NCBI GenBank assembly: GCA_002245135.1
Contig: NGBS01001174.1
Span: forward strand, 1 to 64,000
Length of the DNA: 64,000 nucleotides
Direction: 5' to 3'
Source: Proteromonas lacertae
Lineage: Eukaryota; Sar; Bigyra; Opalinata; Proteromonadidae
The notes beneath the pieces are model-generated. The model was not told the origin of the DNA, did no database searches, and worked only from the letters and a program-made list of their open reading frames with translations. The position numbers and the translations under genes are program-made. Position 1 is the first letter of the stretch, and the number at the start of each line of letters is the position of its first letter. Positions 54,085 through 64,000 of the stretch are shown here, one piece after another.

Positions 54085-55402
54085 ATGCAAAAGAGAGAAG
54101 GCATAAAAAATGTCAACGTTGTAAACCATCAACTAGCAAGAAGACAAAGATTGAGTAATAGAATGAGTGAGAGAAGAGAAAATCTACACAAGTATAAAAA
54201 AGCATTTATAAAAAATTAAAATAGTATGCTAAGATTAGCGCATGATGATATTGCTGAAGAAGAATCTATGGAGGTTGTTGAAGAAAATACTCTTTCACCT
54301 AAACAAATGGATGAGAAAAAGCTTGAAAAACGCAAAAGTTATGCTTGCCAGTTAAATAATCCAGAATGGTTAATAGATCCACCAATGGATTTGCTTTTAG
54401 GTATATTTACTAAATTACTCTTGTTAGATTGGTATGTATTACCTCGTCCTGAAGGAATCAGATGTTTAGTAATTGCAAATCACGGGGTAACAGTTAGTAG
54501 AACCAAAAGTGGATCAGTACTTCATCGATTTAGAAGTGATTTACCAGGTGGTCATTTATTTATTCAAGGAAGAGATGCTGGTGAGGATAGATGCATATTA
54601 GACTGCATTTATTGCTATAATAACAAAGTGTATTATATATTAGATGTGTTAGAATGGAAAGAAATTTATTATTGTGAATATGAAGCTCAGTTTAGGTTTT
54701 ATTGGATAAATGCAAAGTATGATGAATTGAATTTGGGTGTTGTTAGTAAAACTAATGAATATAAATTTAGTGTATATTAATTATTCTTTATTATTATTCT
54801 TTATTATAGAAAATACCTGTATTTGATTGTGATTTAAATGGATTACAACTAGCTTATGAGAATCAATATGATTTTACAAAAGATGGATTATTATTTTACC
54901 ATAAAAAAACTGATTATCAATGTGGAAGTAGTCCATTAGTTTTAGTATGGAAAGATCCGAAGTATATAAATAAAATATTTTATTTTATTTGTTTTGAAAT
55001 AGATGTTCAATGTATTTTTTAGATACAAATGAAAAAGGAATTATTCAAGATTATATATCTGTTACTTTGGAAGTATTAGATACTGGAGATCTGACTACGT
55101 GTGATGATAATATTGTAGGTAAAATAGATCCTGAACTTGTTAGGCAGAACAATATAAAGCCAGGTGATTTAGTGAAATTCAAAATTAATGAAATGAGTAT
55201 AAACCCAGTAGATATTTTTGAATCAGCCATAACTAATATGACATTTATAAAGAAATATAATCATACTAAAATCATTCCAGATTCGTATATTCTTTGAAAT
55301 TATTATAATTATAGTTGGTCAAAGATTTTATTTCAATACAGAGCAAGAAATAACCCTGTAACTATAGATTCAATAGTAGAATCAATGAATAATGAAACAT
55401 AA
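54085..55402 (+). CDS. SNUPN: Snurportin-1 (snRNP nuclear import adaptor)
   Basis: Five exons: 54085-54191, 54225-54771, 54810-54961, 55003-55284, 55315-55402; introns 30-41 nt; 391 aa. Residues about 15-55 are an importin-beta-binding-like basic helix (LARRQRLSNRMSERRENLH then RLAHDDIAEEE). The trimethylguanosine-cap-binding domain follows: CQLNNPEWLID, DWYVLPRPEGIRCLVIA, TKSGSVLHRF, LPGG, ILDCIYCYNNKVYYILDVLEWK, FRFYWINAKYDEL, DGLLFYHKKTDY, GSSPLVLVWKD. All are snurportin signatures and the length is close to the human 360 aa. It carries m3G-capped spliceosomal snRNPs into the nucleus, consistent with a splicing-active, intron-rich genome. Confidence 0.9.
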
Positions 55403-55456
55403 TAATTTTATAATGTGTTTTTCATTTTGAATTAGCAAACTTGTTTGATTTATAAA

Positions 55457-56423
55457 ATGCAAAAATTTCAATGTAATTTAATTCGTAATGTGTCTAATAT
55501 ATCACAGAATCAAATAAAACAAGAATATATATTTGGAAAAAGAGCAGTTGAGGCTGTACTTTTTTCAAAATCTAGAAGAGTATGTTTTTGCTTATTATCA
55601 ATACAGTGTTATGAATTATACAGTACAAGGTCGTTGATTAAAAATAAAGATTATTCAAAAATATTCAATCAAGCTAAAATTCAAGGAGTGAAAGTAAAAC
55701 CCATGCAAAGATATGAAATCGATCAATTATTCGATTCTAATATGAGTACATTGTATTAATAAATATATTCTTTAATAATATGTTTTAGACATCGTGGAAT
55801 TGCTATGAAAGTATCAACAGTTTCATATTCATATCTTCCTCCTCCTTATACATTACCCGCACCTCCTCCCAAATCTACACAAACAGTCTACCTTGCATTA
55901 GATCAAATAGTAGATCCATATAATTTAGGTTCAATTATAAGAACATCATTTTATTATGGAGTAAGTGGTATTATAGTATCAGAGAAATCGCAGTCACCAC
56001 TATCTCCGCTAGTATCATCTGCTTCATGTGGAGCTATGGAGTATATGGTAGAGCAGACAAGATTATTTCAAACAAATCTTCCAGACTTTTTAAATTCCTA
56101 TTATAAGAAAGTATTTATTTAATTTCACATTATGTATTTATAGAATTGGATAATTTATAGTACTTCTTTACACACTCAACAATCTGAATATATGAAAAAT
56201 GAAGAGAAGAATAAATCAGATAAACCAAGTATTCTTGTATTGGGAAATGAAGGAAGAGGAGTATCTTATTCTGTTGCTGTATATTATAATTGCATTAATT
56301 TTTGTTTAGAAGTGTTGCAATGCAAGTTTAGTCATTGATGCTCCAATCCAAAAGAGTTCTGTTGATTCTCTAAGTGTAAATGTTGCTGCTGGTATTTTAA
56401 TTAACAAATTGTTTTGTAAATAA
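55457..56423 (+). CDS. TrmH/SpoU-family RNA 2'-O-methyltransferase (MRM1-like)
   Basis: Exons 55457-55579, 55607-55752, 55789-56110, 56144-56278, 56310-56423; introns 27-36 nt; 279 aa. An N-terminal substrate-binding part begins with EYIFGKRAVEAVL. The SPOUT domain has motif 1 ALDQIVDPYNLGSIIRTSFYYG (N and R of the SpoU fold), motif 2 ILVLGNEGRGVS and motif 3 SVDSLSVNVAAGILI, which bind S-adenosylmethionine in the trefoil knot. Architecture fits mitochondrial 21S/16S rRNA Gm methyltransferase MRM1 or bacterial RlmB. The N-terminal 25 residues could be a mitochondrial presequence, but this is a guess. Confidence 0.88.
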
Positions 56424-56549
56424 TATAATATTTTTGTTAAATTCCGTTCTGAAACGCAGAAAAGTAACATTTTAACAAAATCTTCCTAATACAGTGTATT
56501 TTGTGTAATTAGTTGTATTATCATTTAGAATTTTCTTTTTTCTTTTTAA

Positions 56550-57092
56550 ATGGCTGAACAAGTATTATTATTTATTTATTCGTAGGATTGGAATCAAGTT
56601 GTATGGGATACAACAGAAAATAATACCAAGGGTGTTAAGAAAGAAAAGATTTTAAATTCTGCACGTCAAAAGGGTGTAACTATCGTAGCAGAACAGAAAT
56701 GTATAAGCAATGATTTTTAATATCATATCATATAGATTTTGCAGGCCAAAACAAAAGTGCTCACACTAATACTGGAAAGAACCTTAAATCAATAGCTGAT
56801 GATACAGAAAATCTGAGAAATGAAACAGTATAATTATATCTGTAATATAAAAATGATAATAGGTGACATTAACATTTCGTCAAAGACTAATGAAAGCCCG
56901 TCAAGCGAAAGGTATGACGCAAAAGGATTTAGCAATTGTATAATATGTGTTTATATATTCAAATAGGCAATTGCAGAAAAACAGGGTGTTATAAACGAAT
57001 ATGAATCCGGAAAGGCAATTCCCAACCCTAATATTATCAATAAAATGGAGAAAGTCTTAGGATGCAGGTTAAGAGATCCTAAGAAGAAGTAG
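56550..57092 (+). CDS. MBF1: Multiprotein bridging factor 1 (MBF1/EDF1)
   Basis: Exons 56550-56561, 56586-56700, 56736-56827, 56863-56937, 56967-57092; introns 24, 35, 35 and 29 nt; 139 aa. MAEQDWNQVVW start is the family's N-terminal domain, with GKNLKSIADDTEN in the middle and a C-terminal helix-turn-helix: FRQRLMKARQAKGMTQKDLA ... VINEYESGKAIPNPNII. MBF1 links transcription factors to TBP and also senses collided ribosomes. Length is typical. The 24-nt first intron is the shortest well-supported intron in the window. Confidence 0.93.
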
Positions 57093-57323
57093 ATTTTCAA
57101 ATTTTTGATTTAATTAATTAGTAATTGTGAATTATTTTATTGTATTTGTTTTATTTACAACTAAAAAATATTCTGATATTGAAATATGATTTAAAATATG
57201 TAATACAGCCCATCTGTTTGGTTTTTTATTCACTTTTAAAACAAAACAGTTACAACCTCTTTATCTTGCATTTAATTTTATCAGTAGATCATTTATCTTT
57301 TAAATATTATTTGCATACTATAA

Positions 57324-60300
57324 ATGGCAGAAATACAGGTTGATATGTATGGTTTGTGTAATTATTATTGAAATTTAGAAGAAATGATATTGCTGAGAAG
57401 TTCAAATTAACTAAGTCATTAGGCAAAGGAGGATATGCTGAAGTTTTTCTTGGAGTAAGCAGTGCTACAGGTATTTAGAATTGAATTAACTTTGTGTAGG
57501 TGAACATGTTGCAATTAAGAAGATTGTCAAAGATAAAGTAGATAGAGATATTGTTCTCTATGAAGCTAACATTTTAGCATCAGTATGACTTTTTTTATTT
57601 TGAAATATCTATAGTTACATCATCCAAATATCATGTCCTACTATGGATTTTATGAAAATGGCGAATATTACTATTTAGTGACAGAATTGATGAAAGGAGG
57701 TGAATTATTTGACAGAATCATACAAAGAGAAGTATACAGTGATTTAATTTAATGATATCATAGTATTATTCTGAAGGAGATGCAAAGAAGGTAATAACCT
57801 TAATATTGCAAGTTTTACAATATTTACATTCAAATCATGTTATTCATCGAGATTTAAAACCAGAAAATATATCCTTTTAGTCTATATATAGTATATAATT
57901 TGTAGTTTTTTTAATATCGTGAGTTATACATTTTATTAAAGAATCATGATGATGAAAGTAGTTTAACACTCTCAGATTTTGGATTTGCAGTAAGAATAAA
58001 AGAGAATCAAAAACTAACAGACAGATGTGGTACACCTGAATATGTAGCGCCAGAAATATTAGAAGAAAAAGAATATGATTATGATGTGGATATGTGGTCA
58101 TTCGGTGTTATTTGTTATATATTATTATGTGGATATCCACCCTTTGGAGGTGGTAGTGATAATGATGGGAATAAGAGATTGTTTTATGCAATAAGACATG
58201 GTATATATGAATTTGATAGTCCTTTTTGGGATAAAGTGAGTGAAAATGCTAAGGATTTTATCAGAAAGTTGTTGAATATTAAAGGAACAGAGAGAATGAA
58301 AGCTGATGAAGCATTATTACATCCTTTTATTACAGATGAAGCTAATAACATTCAATTGAATGATAATCTAAAAGCATTCAAGAGATATATTGCTAGAAGA
58401 AAATTGAAAAAAGTATATGTATATATATATTCTTTCAGACATTTAATACTGTAAGAGCAGTTATTAAATCAAAGATATTAATGGCTGCTGCACTTCAAAG
58501 AGGCAGATCCAATTCCTCTGTAGATGATTCAACTTCCTCATCTCCAATGCCTATCACTCCCCTATCTTCCTCTTCATCATCACCATCATCAGCAAAACCA
58601 CAACAAAAGCTACAACAACATAGTGAAATATACTCAAAACAGAATGAATCAACAATAACAACAACAAGTGATAAAGTATATTCACATTTAAATAGAATAA
58701 GTAATAACGATAATAATAATAATAATAATGAAAAATCACAGTCTTTATCAACTACTCCAAAGAACCAAGCAGATTCTTATAGAACATTACCAAAGAAAAC
58801 AGTTAAGAAACAAACAAAAACATTAACAACTAATGAAGTAAAAAGGCCACTTCCTTTGACAAGTGTTTCAACATCAAATTTTTCATCACCCAAATCTTCG
58901 CCATATCAATTCACAGCCTATAGAAAGAAGTATGATTCTAATGATTCAGTAACAAATATTTCATCAAAAGATTCAAACTCAAAAGTAATGAAGACTGCAT
59001 TTAGATTAAGAAGTTATACAACTGATAATCCAACACCTCCTCCTGTATTACAGTCAAATTCATCATCCTTAAACACTACTCCATCTTATAATATACCAAA
59101 GTTTACATCGCCAACAATAAAGACAGGAATAATAGCAACACCACCAACTGCATATAGAAGTTTATATTCATCTTCATCTAATTCAACAACTCCAAATTCA
59201 ACACCAAAAATGTCTATTAGTAGGAATAGGATAAGAGGATTTAAGAAAGCAAGTAATAGTGATATATCTTCACCATATTCGTCAATGTATGATATTCATA
59301 TTTATTTATTTTTACATAGGAAAGAAAGTATTAAGAAACTGTTAAAATCAGATTTTAAGTTACTTGAAAAGTTATGGGATCATTCTAATTATGATGCATT
59401 CAAAAGTGTAAATCAGAATAATAATGAGATTTATTATATTGAAAGAACACTAAGATTTCCAAATTTGTTAAATAATGTGTTGAAGACAATATATTATTTA
59501 TCGCATGTATAAATTATTCTTTATTATTTGCATAAAATAGTTGAATCATAAAGGAATCAGCAAATATGAATGTTGTTTAGAAGATACAAGTTATTATTAT
59601 ATTGTAAGTGAATCTATAGATTGTGAATTGAACAGTTATTTTATAAAAAGTCAAGTTTCTGAAAATACAATTAGAATGATTTTAAAGAGTATATTAGAGA
59701 TAGTAGAGTACATTCATGACAAGGATTTGATATATAGAACATTGTGCTTAGAAAATATATCATTTTATTTATTCATATTTATCTTGATTTCTTTAATCTC
59801 ATAGTTTTACTTATATCTACATAATAAAAATGATCCATCAACTATAAAGATAAACAATTTCACTTTCACTCATCCGAAAGAGGAAATGATTTATTTATCA
59901 GATTCAAGTACATTATCAAGTTCATCTTATTTGCAATATACAAGTCCAGAGATATTAGAACAGAAAGAATACAATAATAAAGTTGATGTTTGGTCTTTAG
60001 GTGTTATTGCATTTACTTTATTATGTGGTTATAATCCTTTTAAGAATGGAAAAGATGGCAATAAAGAACTGTTTTATTCTATAAGACATGGTGTGTATAG
60101 TTGTGAAGGCAGTAATTGGGATAGAATAAGTGAAAATGGAAAGAGATTTGTGAAACATTTACTTGTTGTAGATCCAAATAGAAGATATTCTGTTTCTAAT
60201 GCTTTGAAAGATGAGTTTATATTAAATGAAGGTAATAAATTGCCATTGAAAATGGATATTAAAAAAGAGAAGGAAGTTAATCAATTTCCTAAATCTTCAA

Positions 60301-60386
60301 GCTATTCAAAACCAACAACAAGTAACACTACAAACACTAGTAAATCGTTAAGTGTTTTAGATATAATATCATCGTTAAAACGCTGA
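57324..60386 (+). CDS. Tandem CaMK-type kinase and pseudokinase in one protein
   Basis: Ten exons: 57324-57346, 57379-57470, 57500-57582, 57615-57731, 57764-57868, 57930-58412, 58439-59286, 59320-59506, 59541-59756, 59811-60386; in frame, 909 aa. Kinase 1 (about 12-280) is complete: GKGGYAEVF glycine loop, VAIKK, HRDLKPEN, SDFGFA, GTPEYVAPE, then a CaMK-like regulatory helix (RRKLKKTFNTVRAVIKSKI). A Ser/Thr/Pro/Asn-rich linker of about 270 residues follows. The second domain (about 590-860) has no glycine loop, YRTLCLEN in place of HRDLKPEN and NNFTF for DFG, but keeps TSPEILEQKEYNNKVDVWSLG: a pseudokinase that may regulate the first. Two introns start ATATC. Confidence 0.88.
57869..57929 (+). 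other. U12-type AT-AC intron in kinase domain 1
   Basis: Begins ATATCCTTTT, matching the U12 5' splice-site consensus, and ends GTTATAC after a TTTTTTTAAT branch-like stretch; 61 nt, phase 0. Removal joins HRDLKPEN directly to ILLKN, the normal kinase sequence. I found no GT-AG pair that keeps frame here. Confidence 0.78.
59757..59810 (+). other. U12-type AT-AC intron in the pseudokinase domain
   Basis: Begins ATATCATTTT (one change from the consensus), contains TTCTTTAAT close to the U12 branch-site consensus and ends TTTTAC; 54 nt, phase 0. Removal joins LCLEN to LYLHNKN. The position is the same as that of the AT-AC intron in the first kinase domain. Confidence 0.72.
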
Positions 60387-60489
60387 TTATTTGTGTTATT
60401 TTTTTTGGATGTAAAATTTACATTTTCTGTAATTTACAATCATTTACTGTAATTTTGGTAATTTCATTGTAATTTCAATAATTTTCGAA

Positions 60490-62676
60490 ATGAAAGTCAT
60501 TAATGAAAGTATTACTGAGATCGGGTATAAATCATATTATTTATACTTAATGTAGACTAGGCAGAGTGTTTGCTAAGGAGGGTTTTACTGATTTAAAAGT
60601 AATTGTTGGGGGTGAAGAAATAATGTGTGCAAAGGCTGTATTAATGAGTGAAAATGACACATTTAGAAGAATACTAGAGGATGATAAATTCCAGGGTGAT
60701 TTAGAAATATTTGAAGAATGTAGCATTGGTGGATTTTTAGAATTAGAAAAATTCTATAGCGGGAGTTATATTGATATAAACGTCAACAATGTAATTGATA
60801 TAATGTCTATTTGCTTATATTATGATGAGAAAAGAATTATTCCATTTGTTTTGAAATTCATCTATAATCACCTGAATGATGAATTAATGATTAAGATTCT
60901 TGATGTAATTCATTTATTGTCTAACAAAAATTTAGTTGAGATAAAGGATTTTACTGCAAATTATCTATTACATAATGGATATAGAATGATAAGAAATGGT
61001 ATTTACAATTTATACTAATTATCATTTTTATAGACAATTATCTCTTTCAAATGAAAATTGAAGATTTGTATTTGATTTTAACAACACCAAAATTATTGAT
61101 TGAAAATGAAAATTGGTTACTAGAGCTACTATACAAGTGGTATTGTTGTAAGGTTGATGATCTTAATGATGAGGATGAAAAGAAGAAATTGGAGATAGAG
61201 TTTACTAAATTGTTACAGGAAACAATCTTATTCAAGAAGATAAATGGTGAAAAATTGTCACAAAATACAAAGAAATTTATTCAAGATAAAGCTGAAGAGA
61301 TGAATATAAACAAATGTTTATATGATTGTTCAAATGTTAGTAATGAACATGTTGCTGTTGATTTAAGTATGATTGAAGATATAGATCTTCAGAAAATGAT
61401 ATTAAAGTATTACATTGACGATGATGATAATAAGTTAGAATATATTGATATCGAAGATATAATTGTGTTACAGAAACATGATTTGAAAGATGCATTGATC
61501 AAATTGATCAACACTAAATACACAAAATTAGCAATCATTTGTATGTTGATGATTATAGATTGTGGAGGTGAAATTGATCGTATAAATATTTATATATATA
61601 TATAATAATATAATGATTATATAGTAAGTGAAACACCGCAATTGTTAGGAAACTTATGTAATGAATATAGAAAGAATCCTTCTCATTTGTATATCAAATG
61701 CATTAGTTATTATATGAAATGTAAAGAGTATGTTGGAATAGTCAAGACATTATGCAGTTATAAGGTGTTACTGCAATCATTAAAATTCAGCTATTTACTT
61801 GCTGATGATTCACTAGAAACAGTAGCATCTATCTTAAGAGAAATTAAATTGTCAGAAAATGAAGAAAACGATTTGATTGAAATAATTAAATATGATGATA
61901 GAGTAAAGAAATACATCAAAGAAGTTTCAATATATACTTATCCTACTTCTAAATGTTGTTATAATGGAGCAATAAGAATAAAGCCTACTTTTAAAGGAGA
62001 TTATTGTAAATTCTCACTTACTCCAAATAACAACTTAATCCAGATTAATGAAGAGAATGGTGAAATTTATAGTGTAATTAAAGATCATGATAAGATAGAA
62101 GAAAGAAAGGAATATAGTAACTATACATTAAAATGCTCCAATATGATTAACAGTAAATCGTATAGCTTGGATATGAAATATAAAGCAATATCATTTTCAA
62201 ATGAAGATTGCAATGAAAACGTTACTATTAGTGATAATGGAATGACTATTACTTCAACAGAATTTAAACTTGATAAATCATATAGCTGCTATTTAAATAA
62301 GAAAATACACAAAAATAAATATTATATAAGATTTAAATGCAATAGAAAAGGGTGTTTTGTGTTTGGATTGTCAACAGAAAGGAATGATGAAGGAAAAAAG
62401 TTTAAATACATAGTTGACAAGAATATAAATGGTAGAATTGATAGTGACATAGGTAAAGTTGTTAATATCAGTCCGAACTTCTCATTTAATAACGAAAGTG
62501 ATTGTTATGAAGCTATCATTGATATGAAGAATATGCAATTGTTGATGAGTCAAAATGATTCAGATCCTGTGCTTCTTGTGAAAGAATTACCTCCATTATT
62601 GCATTTATTCTTTGATTTACGTGAAAATGGAATTTCAGTTGAATTATTGTCTGTAGCTATATTCAAGGAAAATTAA
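60490..62676 (+). CDS. BTB-domain protein with long C-terminal beta-rich region
   Basis: Exons 60490-60524, 60556-60998, 61034-61579, 61625-62676; introns 31, 35 and 45 nt; 691 aa. BTB fold at about 15-115: EGFTDLKVIVGGEEIMCAKAVLMSENDTFRRIL, LELEKFYSG. A BACK-like helical region follows (LLIENENWLLELLYKWYC). From about 440 the protein turns Asn/Lys/Ser-rich with short strands, perhaps Ig-like or SPRY-like, with GCFVFGLSTE. BTB proteins commonly recruit substrates to cullin-3 ligases, but this is only a family inference. Confidence 0.78.
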
Positions 62677-62866
62677 AGTGCTATAAGAACAGCCAATGAA
62701 CTGAATTATTTTGTTATTTTATTAATGTAGGCTTGATTCTTTTTATCAAGCTATCACTTTTAATACAATAACTAATCACTAAATGATTATTTTTAAATCA
62801 TTTTACTATTGTTGTTTATTTTGTTTTTAGCTATTAAGCCATTTACTAAAAAAAAACTAAACCAAG

Positions 62867-63265
62867 ATGAGAATGTGGAGTTTTGATCCAAAATACTTGG
62901 ATACGAAAGGATTTGTTGCAGAATGGAGAGAATCGTTGTTAGCTAGAGCAGTGTTGGAAGGTAAAACAAAAGGATATACAAAACATCCTCAGTTAAACAG
63001 ATTCAGGCAAGCTAAAGATCCAGTAAGCTTTATTAACAATTATCTCAAATATGTTTATTTGGAAAGTAAAAAAAGAAACTTTAATTTTGATGAATCTAAA
63101 CTAGTGGAAGCCACCACCATAGAGACTGTAAAAATAGATAAAAATGATCTTAAAGAAGAATGGAAAGTGTATTTAAACAAAATTCGTATAAGAGCTCCTG
63201 AATTATATAAAAAGTACAAAAATATAAAGAATCCAAAGTTACATCCATGTTTTAGAACAAATTAA
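62867..63265 (+). CDS. Pyrimidine-dimer DNA glycosylase-like protein (endonuclease V family)
   Basis: 132 aa, intronless. The start MRMWSFDPKYLDTKGFVAEWRESLLARAVLEG and then YTKHPQLNRFRQAKDP, YLKYVYLESKKRNFNFDESK follow the bacterial/phage Pyr_excise (T4 endonuclease V-related) family closely, with the Trp-Arg-Glu helix and HPQLxRF block. Known members cleave the glycosyl bond at UV-induced cyclobutane dimers; the T4 enzyme uses an N-terminal threonine, absent here, so catalytic detail is open. A short single-exon gene of a mainly bacterial family between intron-bearing genes suggests horizontal acquisition. An AT-rich 190-bp spacer precedes it. Confidence 0.78.
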   Translation: MRMWSFDPKYLDTKGFVAEWRESLLARAVLEGKTKGYTKHPQLNRFRQAKDPVSFINNYLKYVYLESKKRNFNFDESKLVEATTIETVKIDKNDLKEEWKVYLNKIRIRAPELYKKYKNIKNPKLHPCFRTN

Positions 63266-63289
63266 TATACTAATTATCAAGTTATAATC

Positions 63290-64000
63290 TAATATCATCC
63301 AATGAACTTAGATTAAAGTCATTAATTATATTAAGACAGTAAAAGATGTTGGTGTACGAATTAGCATTGATTACTTTATCCAAATATGATTTAATCTAAA
63401 ATAGTAATATATGTAATTTAATAAATACTTCTTTGAAATGTGGTTTATATTTCTTAATACACTTCAAAAAAGACATAGCAAACAATAAATGAACATGTAT
63501 ATACTCAATACCGCAATTTGGATGATGATGAATATGTGAATGAGATTTATAAATACTCTATAAAATCAGTATATATGTTTGAGTAATTATATACGACAAT
63601 GTATTTATAACATTTCAATACTATCTTCTGTATTAATTCATGGATATGTTTTGACTTTATTTTCTGTTTCTTATCAATCAAACACAAAAACTTACAATTT
63701 CCTATAATAAACAATTCGCATATATTTCTCTAAAGAATATAATAAAAGAGTATAACAAAAATTAATAAATATACTAATATAATTCTTGTATCATTTATTT
63801 CTTCATCAATCAATAATACATTACACTTTGGTTTAAAGTACAAGAAATATCGATGTATTAACTTTTCTAATGTATAATTAGTATAATCTTTAGAGATTGT
63901 ATTTGAAATTGGAACTGAAAAATATCTCTCATGATTATTGTTTATAGACAAATCATCAATATTTACTATCAAACCACACCATGCTAAATATTTATTAATA
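63290..64000 (-). CDS. 3' part of a multi-exon gene running off the right edge
   Basis: Minus-strand coding enters at the window edge and continues through an exon ending at 63775 (DDLSINNNHERYF, LIHRYFLYFKPKCNVLLIDEE), a 45-nt GTATAT...TTTAG intron at 63730-63774, and further exons to about 63290 with short HHHPNCGIEYIHVHLLF and KKYKPHFKEVFIKLH pieces. The HPxxGxExxxxH context recalls the Cys/His linker of the pseudokinase-LRR gene at 50551-52219, so it may be a paralog. Exon boundaries in the last 400 bp are not resolved. Confidence 0.45.

Noticed and set aside
1-64000. A reassigned genetic code with TAA/TAG as Gln, suggested by in-frame stops in the Polinton remnant and one LRR gene
   Set aside because: Long frames such as the 602-aa acyltransferase, the 433-aa integrase and all spliced host genes contain no internal TAA/TAG, and conserved proteins (MBF1, SPEF1, MRM1-like) end at TAA or TAG in the expected place.
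1-64000. CRISPR arrays or bacterial operons
   Set aside because: No regularly spaced direct repeats; spliced eukaryotic genes throughout the right half exclude a bacterial replicon despite the operon-like spacing in the island.

Overview
The window is AT-rich nuclear DNA from a unicellular eukaryote, probably flagellated. The right half (37-64 kb) carries spliced genes with very small introns, mostly 24-60 nt with GTAT...ATAG ends. It encodes eukaryote-only proteins: snurportin, MBF1, a SPEF1/CLAMP protein, an LRRC45-like centrosomal protein, a kinesin-like protein, CaMK-type kinases, and kelch, BTB and SPRY proteins. TAA, TAG and TGA all behave as stops. I cannot name the lineage from sequence alone.

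Layout. (1) 1-5.1 kb: a decayed Polinton/Maverick-like virus-transposon with an adenain-type protease broken by frameshifts and, on the other strand, an apparently intact 433-aa retroviral-type integrase. (2) 5.2-6.0 kb: a two-exon gene for an acidic protein. (3) 6.5-8.13 kb: a block of clearly higher GC with minus-strand coding remnants full of frameshifts. (4) 8.13-32.8 kb: a very AT-rich glycan-biosynthesis island of about 20 densely packed genes and pseudogenes on both strands. They include UDP-glucuronate 4-epimerase (two copies), acyltransferase-3/SGNH O-acyltransferases (three copies, one intact), and glycosyltransferases resembling GT31, GT92, GT2, GT37/GT11 fucosyltransferases, HtrL/YibB and DUF1647 proteins. 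Most glycosyltransferases begin with one N-terminal membrane segment, as expected of type II Golgi enzymes. A 3.8-kb inverted duplication lies inside the island, and further recombination has produced mosaic and truncated copies. (5) 32.8-36.0 kb: mobile-element debris with a 510-bp inverted repeat pair, extra copies of its terminus and a second GC-rich coding remnant, so higher-GC sequence brackets the island on both sides. (6) 37.2-64 kb: compact housekeeping and ciliary gene territory.

The epimerase would supply UDP-galacturonate, the transferases would build a surface or secreted glycan, and the acyltransferases would decorate it. That is the logic of a bacterial capsule locus, but built largely from eukaryotic-type membrane glycosyltransferases; at least one member has a host-type 25-nt intron. 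Truncated, frameshifted and recombined copies suggest fast turnover.

The housekeeping half yields a separate surprise: several introns begin with ATATCC rather than GT and keep frame only if spliced as minor (U12-type) introns. Two of them sit at the same place in the two kinase domains of one tandem kinase-pseudokinase gene.
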